Assembly: GCF_011075055.1 (NCBI RefSeq)
Contig: NC_058140.1
Coordinates: forward strand, 19,345,945-19,409,944
Source of the DNA: Mangifera indica
Lineage: Eukaryota > Streptophyta > Magnoliopsida > Sapindales > Anacardiaceae
Length of the DNA stretch: 64,000 nucleotides
Reading direction: 5' to 3'
The position numbers and the translations under genes are program-made. The notes under the pieces were generated by a model. The model saw only the letters and a list, made by a program, of their open reading frames with translations, made no database searches and was not told the origin of the DNA. Shown here one piece after another: positions 37,947 through 49,846 of the stretch (position 1 is its first letter; the number at the start of each line of letters is the position of its first letter).

Positions 37947-38688
37947 ATGGATGGTTCTTACCCGCTTGCAGAGGAAGGCGTGAACTTGAACGAGTGGGAG
38001 CAAATTCAACCGCCGTCTCTTAGTAACAATACACCACCACTTCCCTCTATTCCGCCAAGTGAATGGGATATGGTTGCCATAAGAGACAATTATCTCCAAG
38101 ATAGCCTCTCCTTTTTTCCTCCAAATCAGCATGAAGGTTTACCGGTTTCTCCACAAGATGAAGAAGAACCAAATTTGCCGTTAGGCCCATCACCGTCGTC
38201 ATCAGCTGTATCGTCGTCGAGTGCGGAGCTGAAGTCAGGAGATGTGAATGATGTTGGGAGAGTCTTGAGTGTGCGTTCCACGATTCTGTACTCTGGGATT
38301 GTTAGGATTGCTGCTAAGGTTCGTTACTATACGGCGAATCTAGTGGGGTTTCGGTCGTTTTTGTCGGTGACCGGAGTTGTTGCGGCGGTGGTGCTTTCTT
38401 TGCTGTACGCTAGGATGCGGAGATGGCGTACAAGAGTTCAGGAAGAGAACAATCGCCTAATTCTGTTAATCAAAGACAAAGACCAGGTTCTTTCGTTTCT
38501 CATTTAAAAAAAAAAAAATGCTCAATGAAATCGTCTAAGATTACATAATTTACATTTGCATAATCTAATTTATGTCTCATCCATGTAATCTGATTTTGCA
38601 GAAGATTGGGCAGCTCCTAATTCAGCTTGCACAGATGAACGAATTCTTGTCAGCACGCGGCAGGGTCCCGGTGATTCGAATTCGTTGA
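37947..38688 (+). CDS. Small single-pass membrane protein with AIM-like motifs (unnamed)
   Basis: Two exons (37947-38486, 38602-38688) give 208 aa. The start is the first ATG; codons upstream in frame are not ATG. Residues 1-105 are acidic, Pro/Ser-rich and probably disordered. They hold two acidic-flanked W-x-x-[IV] motifs: NEWEQI (W17) and SEWDMV (W40), the form of ATG8-interacting motifs. A hydrophobic segment at about 138-156 is followed by RMRRWR, predicting a cytosolic C-terminus by the positive-inside rule, then a heptad-like helix (about 165-195). Domain order recalls plant ATG8-interacting proteins such as ATI1, but I do not recognise the gene itself and make no functional claim beyond that resemblance. 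Confidence 0.75.
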
Positions 38689-40111
38689 TTGAAGATAACA
38701 CTCTAAACTTTGATGTTCCAGAACGAATTCCACACATAAACTTGTATATGCATAAAGCCATAGAAAGCCAAATACTCATATTTGTAAGGTATTTTTTCTT
38801 TTTGACCAAAATAATGATGTGAATCATAGGACTAGCCATAAAATGTAAAGGACATTTGGCTTGAATTAATAATACAAATTATGATACAATCTAAGATCAT
38901 AAATTCCATCGTTGTGTTCTTCGTTTCATTTTCCATGTAAAGTTTTGGACCTAGAAATCATGACATTGTTAGATTGACTTTACAAGGGAAGATTTATCTA
39001 AGAGGAATATCCACTCACTGCCATTGCAACTGTCGCTTCCTCTGTCACAGTTTCCATCACTTTATAGTTTACATTAATTCATTATCTCTATAAATTATAG
39101 GTGGAATTAGACATGATAAATAGATTGATCCGCCTGCAGTCAAAGTATAAAAAAATGACTCAATCTAAAAGGATATGATCCAATACTGTAATGAATTGTG
39201 TCAGACCCATAGACCTTTAGAGTTTAGATATCAGATCTGCAGTTGGTCACATAATTATTAAAAGAATTAAAAATAAATAATTAAATCATAATTATAAATA
39301 AATTATTATTTTTTATTAAAATTCACAGACTGAGTTGTGAGCTTTATGTATTTTCCAGATTGGCTGCCCCGATCCAATCCACCGATGCTGTTAGATGGAG
39401 TAGTTGTTTCACACTCTGACTGTGATATAAAGATGATTTTTGTCTTTTAAATTTTTATAAAATTAGTGAATTAACAAAAATACCCTTGATCAGTAAAGCA
39501 AAATGACAATTTACCTTATGAAGTTTTATAAAATTTTATACCCATGGGTAAATAGTATGAACGAAAAATCATAAAAAAGTCATCATTGGGATTGAATTGA
39601 ATCTTGTCCGTCTTCATCAACGATTGTCTATTCGTGTCGTCGCAACTTGTAACTTTTAACTTCTTATGATTGTTTGATTAGGCTCTCCTTTCGTCTATCA
39701 TATTTTCAGTCCTGCGTTCTGGCTTTAAAATTATTACTATCACCTTCCATTTTCCAGACTTAACTGGTAATTGTACTGTCTTTTAAGAAGATTATATTAA
39801 AAATTGCTCTCGTTGCTCTTTCTATCCCCATCATGAAATAACATATATAACCGTGAATCGAGCAATTCTTTAACTTGAAATAATCTGAATTAACCTGTCA
39901 TAAAATATATGATTTAATTGGGTGTCATGAAGTAACATGTCATGATTTGATTTGATTGAATATCTTAAAATAGCCAATCATGGTTTGATTTAATTTAATA
40001 TATAATCCAATTTGAAATAACTTGTTATGAAACAAAACGTATATCCATAAATAACAAGATTTGATTAGATGTCTATTTATAATGTGATAAATGAGGTTGA
40101 CATAATAGTAT
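38689..40111. other. Intergenic, no gene seen
   Basis: 3'UTR of the preceding gene, then AT-rich DNA with short diverged inverted motifs ('gtcatgaagtaacatgtcatg'-type repeats near 39925). No coding signal was seen. Confidence 0.35.
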
Positions 40112-40121
40112 CTAGTGCACC

Positions 40122-40681
40122 ATAGAGATGACAATTTCGGTTTTATTTTAGAGGCCGTAACTCTTTTTTATTCTAACGAAGAGAAGATTCTCTGATAAAA
40201 ATAATAAAATTGATAAAGACGAGGACGAAGAGAAGGCTAAAAAAATCTCTACAATCATAGAGTAAGCGGGGATGGGGATACATATGTCCGACCCCTACCC
40301 TCGCCCCAATCCTAGTCTCGATCCTGATCCCCGTTCCTTTATATTAATATATTTACTTAAAATACTAATATATCTTTATAGTTTTAGATTATTTATGTTT
40401 TTAATATTTATTTAGGTTTTAATTATGTATATTAAAGTGGTTAATATATTATATTCGTGATATTTAAAATAGTAAATTGGTTTTAATTTTACTTAATTTT
40501 GTTATTTAATATATTTATATTGTGTTTAAAGAATATAAAAAAGATATTTTTCTTTACAAAGACAAAGAGATGATGAAGAATTATTTTCGTCCCCTTAACA
40601 GAGATAGACAGAGACGAGAATTGATATCCTTTATAGGGACGGGGATTTAGATCTTTTCTCCGCCTCTCCCTATTATCATCC
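40122..40681. mobile_element. Non-autonomous DNA element, possibly MULE-like
   Basis: Imperfect terminal inversion: 'gagatgacaat' at the left and 'attatcatcc' at the right. The flanks CTAGTGCACC (40112-40121) and CTAGTGCGTC (40682-40691) look like a diverged target-site duplication of about 9-10 bp. The interior has a C-rich stretch near 40285-40335 and complementary 'gggacggggat' near 40636. It lies directly upstream of the GNOM leader. Superfamily is inference. Confidence 0.5.
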
Positions 40682-41060
40682 CTAGTGCGTCAGGTGCTTG
40701 AATAAACCCGACTTATCGGGTGGGGAATTTCTCTTCTTCCATTGGTGCCCATTTCTTAAAATGAAACTATTGAAGGGTAATTCTGCAAAATCCCCGTTTC
40801 AAATCGTCAACCCAGGATTTGTGATTTACAATATTCATGGTCTTTCTTGCCAGCCCTTTTGCGGAAGAAGACAAAACTTGAGGGGTTTTCTCGTAATGTT
40901 CCCCCTCTACTTTGATTTTCTCTGCTCTGTCTCAGAGCACTCGGGAGCGTCACTTTCTTTCCCTTGTTCTATCATAATTTTTAATTTTTCTTCCTGTTTT
41001 ACTTTTCTCTCCTCCGACTGGCGTTCCGAAGGAGAGATCTCAGTCGTTCGATCCATCAAG

Positions 41061-41724
41061 GTGAGCCATTTTTCACGATCTCACTGCTTAGTACTTGATT
41101 TTCACACTCCTCATTTTCTTCAAATTCTCTTCATCCGTTTACTCTTTTTACTTTTTAGTAGCACATTTTACTTTCAGTAAGAGGCCGAAGTATTCGAGTC
41201 TGGAATGGATTGCTTAGTCCAGTTAGCGTTGTGTCTGTATTGAATTCAGTTCAATTTTGTTTTTTTGTTTTTAATTTCTCTGAAGGACATCCTTTAGCTA
41301 TATTTGGTTTGTTGTTCTAATATTAAACGTTGTTTTTGTTATTATGGCGGTTTAAATGGCTAATGCTGTTGAATGCGCGAAAAGATCTAACCCTAGTTCA
41401 CAGAGCACATGACATTTTTTTTTATATGTAAAATTTATAATTTTAAGCGAGAATGTTGCAAAGTTTTAATTTAAGGACAGGGTGAGGACAGTTGGACTGG
41501 TATATAGGTTTGCTTCGTAGATGGTTTAAAACTAGCGCCCTTGGCTTTTTTTTTTATTTGTACTTGCAGTGATTGTTATCTTCGATGTGGTTCTGGTTAG
41601 ATCTTAAACTTTGGGGCTCTCAATTTTTACTAATTTCCGTTGATGAAATTGTAGCATCAATCTGCTTGTTGAAGGGCTAATGTTTATGCTTTAATGGTTT
41701 TTTTTTTTTTGGTCAATTTTGTAG
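41061..41724 (+). other. 5'UTR intron of GNOM
   Basis: The donor ATCAAG/GTGAGCC follows a pyrimidine-rich leader-like stretch (about 40880-41060). The acceptor TTTTGTAG ends at 41724, 83 bases before the ATG. Inferred from splice consensus. Confidence 0.6.
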
Positions 41725-41727
41725 GAT

Positions 41728-41761
41728 ATGCTTTGACTTCTCTGCAGAGCAGATGATATAA
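41728..41761 (+). promoter_or_regulatory. Two minimal upstream ORFs before GNOM
   Basis: In the exon just after the 5'UTR intron, ATG CTT TGA (41728-41736) and ATG ATA TAA (41753-41761) each encode two residues. They precede the GNOM ATG at 41808. If this exon is in the mRNA, both must be bypassed or reinitiated over. Confidence 0.45.
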
Positions 41762-41807
41762 TATATAGCTTAGAATTTAGTTTCAGTACAGACAATATTG
41801 TACAAAA

Positions 41808-44800
41808 ATGGGGCGTCTAAAGCTGCAGTCTGGAATCAAGGCAATTGAGGAAGAACCTGAGGACTTTGATGCTACTTATTCAAACAAAGCTACTTTAGCA
41901 TGCATGATTAATTCAGAAGTAGGCTCTGTATTGGCAGTCATGAGGAGAAATAGAAATGTAAGATGGGGGGGTCAGTATATGTCTGGAGATGATCAGCTAG
42001 AAAACTCCTTGCTCCAGTCTCTGAAGACATTACGGAAACAAATCTTCTCATGGCATCATCCATGGCATACCATCAACCCTGCTGTGTATCTCCAGCCGTT
42101 TTTAGATGTGATTCGATCGGATGAGACTGGTGCACCAATCACTGGTATTGCTTTGTCATCAGTCTACAAGATCTTAACGGTTGATGTGATCAATCAAGAT
42201 ACTATTAATGTTGAAGAGGCTATGCACTTGGTAGTAGATGCTGTAACTAGTTGCCGCTTTGAAGTGACTGATCCTGCATCAGAAGAAGTGGTGCTGATGA
42301 AGATACTTCAGGTTCTTCTGGCTTGTATGAAAAGCAAAGCATCTGTCGTGTTGAGTAATCAGCATGTTTGTACCATTGTAAACACTTGTTTTCGTATAGT
42401 TCATCAAGCAGGATCAAAAGGTGAGTTGTTACAACGCATAGCTCGTCACACGATGCATGAGCTTGTTAGGCGTATTTTTTCACACCTTCCAGATATTGGT
42501 AACACAGAGCATGCATTGGTCAATGGAGTTGCTGTTGTTAAGCAGGAGGTATAAATGCATGTTCCATCTTTGTTTTCCAGTTCATTATCTTCCCTTATGT
42601 AACGCTTCTATCAGTTGCAAGGAAGTGGAAGTTAAAAGAGTAAAAAAAAAACTTGGTAGAGAAGTTGGAAATCATATTCAAGCTGCTTTTTTGTCATCTG
42701 TTAATTGATTGATAATGGATTTGTCTGGTCATTTTTTGTAAACTGTCTGACTGTTCAGAATCAGAGTTGTGAAAAATTATTCATTTTTTTAATCTACATG
42801 TGGCGGGTCATTTTTGCAAATTTTTATAATTGCCTGGAGTTGTAAAAAGTTACTTCTTTATCTTTTTCTAACCAACACTATATTCTTGCTAATCAAATTA
42901 CAGAAATTAGAATCTTTTCTGCTCTCTCTCTCTGTTTCCTTCTGTCTGCTTTGAAAATTTCCTGTGTTTCAATATCATAGACAGTGGCTGGAAGATGCAT
43001 TGGTTGCAATTTATTAATTGGTTTTAGTTTGAATGCATGTGCTTGCCTTAAGCAAGGTGATATTGTTTGAAATTAAGGTTTCTATTCACTTTTTTGTGGA
43101 GTCATAGATGGGACTGAGATAGCAGAAGGATAAATTTTAACTTGAGCTCTATCTATTGTGTTAGTGCCTGAAAGAAAAATATCTCTTTGTATTTCTTTTT
43201 ACTGACTAGGCAAGTCAACCTGTCGATTGGAATCACTGACATGTTTTATGGGCTATGACTCCTGCAGATTGGTGGGGTAGATAATGATTATGCGTGTGGA
43301 AGCAAGCAAATGGAGAATGGCAATGGTAACTCTGAATATGATGGTCAACAGTCCTCAGCAAATTTTGTTTCTGCTACAGGTGTGATAGCTAATGTATTGG
43401 ATGAAAATACAATTGGGGCTGGCACCGGAAAGGAGGCTTTTTCATATGATTTGCATCTCATGACTGAGCCATATGGAGTCCCTTGCATGGTGGAGATATT
43501 TCACTTTCTTTGCTCTTTATTAAATGCTTCAGAGCATATGGCAACGGGTTTGAGGTCTAATACTTTAGCATTTGATGAAGATGTGCCGCTTTTTGCCTTG
43601 GGCTTGATTAACTCAGCCATAGAATTGGCTGGTCCTGCCATTCGCTTTCACCCAAGATTATTGAGTTTGATTCAAGATGAATTATTTCGTAACCTTATGC
43701 AATTTGGTTTATCCATGAGCCCACTTATTCTTTCAATGGTATGTAGCATCGTGCTCAACCTGTATCACCATCTCTGCACTGAATTGAAACTACAGCTTGA
43801 GGCTTTCTTTTCCTGTGTTATTTTGCGGCTTGCACAAAGCAGATATGGGGCTTCATATCAGCAGCAGGAGGTTGCCATGGAAGCTCTTGTTGATTTTTGC
43901 AGACAGAAAACATTCATGGTGGAGATGTATGCTAACTTGGATTGTGACATAACCTGCAGCAATGTTTTTGAAGACCTAGCTAATTTGTTGTCAAAAAGTG
44001 CATTTCCAGTGAACTGTCCTTTGTCTGCAATGCACATCCTTGCTTTGGATGGTCTGATTGCTGTTATACAGGGAATGGCTGAGAGGATAGGCAATGGATT
44101 ACTAAGTTTGGAGCATGCTCCAGTAACTCTTGAAGAATATACCCCGTTCTGGATGGTGAAGTGTGACAACTATAGTGATCCTAATCATTGGGTTCCATTT
44201 GTCCGCCGGAGAAAGTATATCAAGAGAAGGTTAATGATTGGAGCTGATCATTTTAACCGTGACCCGAAGAAAGGATTAGAGTTTCTCCAAGGAACACATC
44301 TTTTGCCTGACAAACTTGATCCCCAAAGTGTTGCTTGCTTTTTTAGGTACACTGCTGGGTTAGATAAGAACCTTGTCGGTGATTTCCTAGGAAATCATGA
44401 TGAGTTTTGTGTTCAAGTTCTTCATGAATTTGCCGGGACTTTTGATTTCCAAGACATGAATCTGGATACTGCTCTGCGGTTATTCTTGGAAACTTTTCGG
44501 CTGCCAGGAGAATCACAAAAGATACAAAGGGTGCTTGAGGCATTCTCTGAGAGATATTACGAGCAATCACCGCAGATTCTAGTAAACAAGGATGCTGCAC
44601 TTTTATTATCGTATTCACTTATAATGCTTAATACCGATCAGCATAATGTACAGGTGAAGAAAAAGATGACAGAAGAGGATTTTATTAGGAATAATAGGCA
44701 TATCAATGGAGGCAGCGATCTACCACGAGATTTCCTATCAGAACTTTACCATTCTATTTGCAAGAATGAGATTCGCACAACTCCAGAGCAAGGTGCTGGT

Positions 44801-46921
44801 TTCCCTGAAATGACCCCAAGCCGTTGGATTGATTTAATGCACAAGTCTAAGAAAACAGCTCCATTTATTGTAGCTGATTGCAGAGCCTACCTTGACCATG
44901 ATATGTTTGCAATAATGTCAGGCCCAACAATTGCTGCTATCTCTGTTGTATTTGATCATGCAGAACATGAAGAAGTTTACCAAACATGTATTGATGGATT
45001 CTTAGCTGTTGCCAAAATTTCGGCGTGCCATCATCTTGAAGATGTTCTGGATGACCTTGTTGTGTCCTTATGTAAGTTTACAACTCTCCTGAATCCGTCA
45101 TCTGTTGAGGAACCTGTGCTGGCCTTTGGTGATGACACGAAAGCCAGGATGGCAACCGTCACTGTTTTCACAATTGCAAATAGGTATGGGGACTATATTC
45201 GCACAGGTTGGAGAAATATTCTTGATTGTATCTTACGATTGCACAAGCTCGGTCTTCTTCCTGCTCGAGTGGCCAGTGATGCAGCTGATGAATCTGAGCT
45301 TTCTTCTGACCCTAGTCATGGGAAGCCTCTTACGAACTCTTTGTCTTCAGCCCATATGCCACCCATGGGAACTCCAAGAAGATCTTCTGGATTGATGGGC
45401 CGGTTCAGTCAGCTCTTATCTCTTGACACAGAGGAGCCAAGATCACAACCTACTGAGCAACAACTAGCTGCTCATCAACGTACCCTTCAAACAATTCAAA
45501 AATGCCATATTGACAGTATATTTACAGAGAGTAAGTTTTTGCAAGCTGAATCCTTATTGCAACTTGCGAGAGCACTCATTTGGGCTGCAGGGAGACCCCA
45601 CAAAGGGAACAGCTCTCCTGAGGATGAAGATACCGCCGTCTTTTGCCTAGAGTTGCTGATTGCGATTACCCTGAACAACCGAGACAGGATTGTGCTTCTG
45701 TGGCAGGGTGTTTATGAGCACATAGCAAGTATTGTTCAATCAACTGTGACGTCTTGTGCCTTGGTAGAAAAGGCTGTTTTTGGACTTCTCCGAATTTGTC
45801 AGCGGCTGCTTCCCTATAAGGAGAATCTGGCTGATGAACTTTTGAGGTCCTTGAATCTTGTCTTGAAGCTTGATGCTCGGGTAGCTGATACATATTGTGA
45901 GCAGATTACTCAGGAAGTTAGTCGCCTTGTGAAAGCCAATGCTACTCATATCAGATCCCAAATGGGGTGGCGCACAATCACATCTCTACTTTCCATCACA
46001 GCACGGCACACAGAAGCTTCTGAAGTAGGATTTGATGCACTGTTGTTCATCATGTCAGATGGAGCCCACTTGGTGCCGGCAAATTATGTTCTTTGTGTAG
46101 ATGCCTCAAGGCAGTTTGCTGAATCTCGTGTTGGACAGGCAGAGCGATCTGTGCGTGCATTAGATCTTATGGCTGATTCTGTTGATTGTTTAGCAAGATG
46201 GAGTCATGAGGCCAAGGAAGCAATGGGGGAGGATGAAGCAGCAAAATTGTCTCAGGATATAGGGGATATGTGGCTACGACTTGTGCAAGGACTCAGAAAA
46301 GTTTGTTTGGATCAGAGAGAAGATGTTAGAAACCATGCTCTTCTATCATTGCAGAAGTGCTTGACAGGAGTAGATGAGATCCACCTTTCACACAGTTTGT
46401 GGCTACAGTGTTTTGATATGGTAATCTTCACAATGCTCGATGACTTGCTTGAAATAGCTCAGGGACATTCTCAAAAAGACTACCGAAACATGGAAGGGAC
46501 ACTTATCTTAGCCATGAAGCTGCTATCAAAAGTGTTTTTACAGTTGCTCCATGACCTCTCACAGTTGTCAACATTCTGCAAACTATGGCTTGGGGTCCTT
46601 AGCCGAATGGAAAAATATATGAAAGTAAAAGTGAGAGGTAAAAAAAATGAGAAGCTTCTGGAAATAGTTCCTGATCTCCTTAAGAATACTCTACTTGTAA
46701 TGAAGACAAGGGGAGTGCTTGTACAGAGAGGTGCATTAGGAGGAGATAGCTTATGGGAACTTACATGGCTACACATGAATAACATTGTTCCAACTTTGCA
46801 ATCTGAGGTATTCCCTGATCAAGATTCAGAGCAGTCACAAAATAGGCAGAGTGAAGCAGTTGGAGGTTTGGTGTCTGATCAGATGACGTCTGTTCCATCA
46901 AATGAAACCTTGGCTTCATAA
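41808..46921 (+). CDS. GN: GNOM ARF guanine-nucleotide exchange factor
   Basis: Two coding exons (41808-42548 and 43268-46921) give 1464 aa; Arabidopsis GNOM (EMB30) is 1451. In order: DCB dimerisation domain (about 1-245), HUS (about 300-480, with DITCSNVFEDL), Sec7 catalytic domain (about 560-755), then HDS1-3. The catalytic glutamate is E662 in FRLPGESQKI. The following motif LIMLNTDQHN has Met at 700, the position (Met696 in Arabidopsis) known to make GNOM sensitive to brefeldin A. GNOM activates ARF1-class GTPases at Golgi/endosomal membranes and supports polar recycling of PIN auxin carriers. The two-exon structure with one long second exon is typical. It is distinguished from GNL1/GNL2 by overall agreement and by this Met. 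Confidence 0.97.
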
Positions 46922-48300
46922 GGTGCTATACAATGAGGTTAACATAGCATACAGTGCACGAGTAGCTGAATTGATTAGCTGTTGGATGTTGTAATGGTTC
47001 ATGAAATGATTGCTCTATTACTGTTTTTGTTGGCTTTCTGTGCCTCTGTTATTGGATATTCATCAGATTATGGCAAGGATCACCAATGATCACTATTAAT
47101 ACTTGATGGAACATCTTGAGGCAAATGAGAGATGAAAGAACGGAATCAACGCGGTGAAGGGTTGTGATCTTAAAGAACAGGATGGCTTGGTTAATCTTAA
47201 GATGCCCCTTATCTTTTGGTAAGTGTGTGTTCTCTTCGTTGCGTCAGTTGAACCTTCCCTAAATGTACCATCCGTATCTAAAGTTCAGATTTGTATGAAA
47301 ATATTATAGTTCTCTAGGCTTCTTTCATAGGGCATTACGTTCTGGGAGGGTTCAAATGACTTGATTTTGTTATTATAAAAATTCTGAAGGTAAGACATTT
47401 ACTAGTCTTTTGCCCTAGAGAATTAGCCTGTATGGTCGTATTTGGTTTGCCAATTGATGCACGTCTCATTGTAGATGCTGTAATTCTGTTAGTGGATTTG
47501 ATTGATATGAGATTGATGTGCTCTATTTTGGCTTTGAGTAATGTTCAAATTTTGATGCATTTTAAGTATGGCAGCCTTTTCCAAAGCAGTGCCAAACAAT
47601 ACTAATGAAGATGTGTTACTATATGATTGAGTGATATTAAATTAAGGATAAAGTAAGAAAGTGATATATCATCATTGATACCTAAATTAGTATTCATTAT
47701 GAGTGTACATAATATTGCTCTTCAAAGATTCATGTCATATTATGATTTTGGCTGTCTGGATTTTGTCGAGGATGGTGTGGAGCAGTATATATAGGGATTT
47801 TTTTCCTGTCAAATTTTATGAACTTAATGAACAAGAAAATGGAACACATTTTGTTATTGCAAATCATATTTCTATTTTAGCTTTGACTTTGAGGCTTCAA
47901 AATGGGGTTAATTTCACTCAATAGCTCTGGAATTTGGGAAAGTGACATGTGGCTTAAGTCGTTAGTTATTTTTATAAATTTGTTATCCTTACAATATAGA
48001 ATTTCATTAATCTATCACGTTTAACACTCTGTTTTAATCTCCATTTGTGAATATAATCAAAGGTCTCTAAACTTCCCCTTGATAAAAGTCATTGAAATGA
48101 CATTTAAAGATATGAGTAGCCATTATGCAGTCGCATCAAGATGGGAAAGATAGGGTGTGATCCGACAAGTTAGGCGGGAATTATACAGTCTGATCTTTTA
48201 TTATCCCATGTGTAGCCATTATATGTCGTATAATGTCCATAATCAGAATATACGCATCAAAGTCAGTATTTAAAAAAATCTGACTTTTGATGCCATAAAC
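46922..48300. other. GNOM 3'UTR and intergenic DNA
   Basis: Probable 3'UTR to about 47350. 47607-47690 contains a diverged half of MITE family B ('atatgattgagtgatattaaattaagg'). No gene was seen. Confidence 0.4.
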
Positions 48301-48304
48301 CACT

Positions 48305-48950
48305 AATAGATTATGCATACTTAAATTGGTTGGAGTTGAAGTTTGAATTAGAAGTTGTAAACCGATAGCAATTGTCTCCTTGATTTGTGTTTATTTTGTT
48401 GAAGTTGTGTTGAAATTAATGGAGCCTGTGTTTGGTTGAGCATTGTACTTACAGTTTTGCTGTTAAAGCAAATTTAATGCAGCCTGAAATTGTTTGGAGT
48501 TGAAGTTTGCATTATGTGAAGTTTTGTCTTGATTACTGCAATTTTTATCTAGTTGGTTATGCATTTCTGCATGCTTATGCATACTGAAATTGGTTGGAGT
48601 TGACGATTTGTTTGGGTGAAAATGGTTTAGTTTGTTGAAATTGAGCTTTAGATTAACAGTATTTGTGTTTGGTTGAGCATTGTATTTATAGCTTTGGTGA
48701 TTAATGCAATTTTGATGTAGACTGAAAATTTGTTTGGTGTTGAAGCTTACATTAGGTAAAGTTTAGTTTTGATTACTGCAAAATTTGTCTAGTTGGTTAT
48801 GCATACTAAACTTGGTTGGAGTTGAACATTAGATTAAGTGAAGTTCGTTGAACTTAAGTTCTGATTTACTTTGCTGTATTGAATTTGTAGTCTTGTAAGT
48901 CTATAATTTGATTTTGATGTGAAGCCTTCATTAGGTGATGTTTAGTTATG
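48305..48950. repeat. Degenerate tandem repeat, about 220-265 bp period
   Basis: The marker 'ttatgcatact..aa.ttggttggagttga' occurs near 48312, 48577 and 48798. Accompanying marks, 'gtgtttggttgagcattgta' (two copies, near 48430 and 48666) and 'gattactgca...tctagttggttatgca' (two copies), keep the same order. About 2.5-3 diverged units lie in direct orientation. Non-coding. Confidence 0.7.
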
Positions 48951-48966
48951 AATAATGTAGCATGGG

Positions 48967-49125
48967 TTGTAACCGCAAGGGTAGCAAAACTGATGGAACA
49001 CTAGAATTTTCAGGAGAAGGTTTGGGTTCGACTTATTTGGTGCAATTATTATGGGTCTGGTTATTGTATTACGGAGTTTACTCGTCTAACCAATAATCCG
49101 AGTGCTTACGAGTTACAACTTCACA
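48967..49125 (+). mobile_element. tRNA-derived SINE, copy 2 (better preserved)
   Basis: A perfect pol III A-box consensus TAGCAAAACTG lies at 48982-48992 and a near-perfect B box GGTTCGACTTA at 49025-49035, spaced as in tRNA-derived SINEs. The 3' body 'cggagtttactcgtctaacc' matches the copy at 20085-20243. The sequence does not fold as a tRNA, so it is not a functional tRNA gene. Confidence 0.65.
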
Positions 49126-49279
49126 CTGCATTAATAGCTCTAGAAAACTTGGTTCATTTCTACTTGCAATTACTGGATTTTTTGAACTCATAAACACTTC
49201 ATGAAGAGCTTCAATTTCAATGTATTAACATATAGATACATGAATACTGAAGTAATCAACTTTAATCAACTTTGTTAAG

Positions 49280-49600
49280 CGTATACAGCTAGAGGATAAA
49301 TCGGTAAATGTATCTTAACTATTGGACGTTAATTTGGTACATTAAGTATCCATGTTCAAGGATAGTTATGTGAATTCAGCAAGATAAGGATATCTTTGTA
49401 ATTTAAACTTATTTTAACTGTTCAAGATACTTTTGTCATTTTATTTTAAAAAGGGTAAATGTGTAATTTAGCCTTGCATCTAATAGAAATCACTTAACGG
49501 AAGGAAATTCTAGGTGAGAAAATTGACTTTTAAAACTCCAAAGGTGAGAATTTGCATCTTGTCTAAACTTTGAGTGGGACATGGCTCTTTAGCCATCCAG
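49280..49600. repeat. Possible diverged relative of foldback family A near the VTI12 promoter
   Basis: The end 'aaactttgagtgggacatggctctttagcc' (about 49564-49594) has the shape of family A termini ('acttgggtgggaaatagtcatttagtc'). A matching left arm is not clear, so this is tentative. Confidence 0.3.
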
Positions 49601-49846
49601 AATGTGCGTTTGATTGCCGTGAAAACGCAGCGTTGCTTCAAAGTTAAGTCAAAATACTATTCATTGAATTCAACCGAGAATCTAGCGGTCTGCCCACCCA
49701 ATTGATCATTGCGAACGGTAATTTCATTTTTCACTTAAAAAAACAAAAGATTTAGCTTAGCTTTACAATTCAAATAAGAAACCGTCTCGTATTTAGGATT
49801 ATATTTTTTTCGAAGATCTAGGGTTGGGTTTCGAGTTTTCAGAGCG

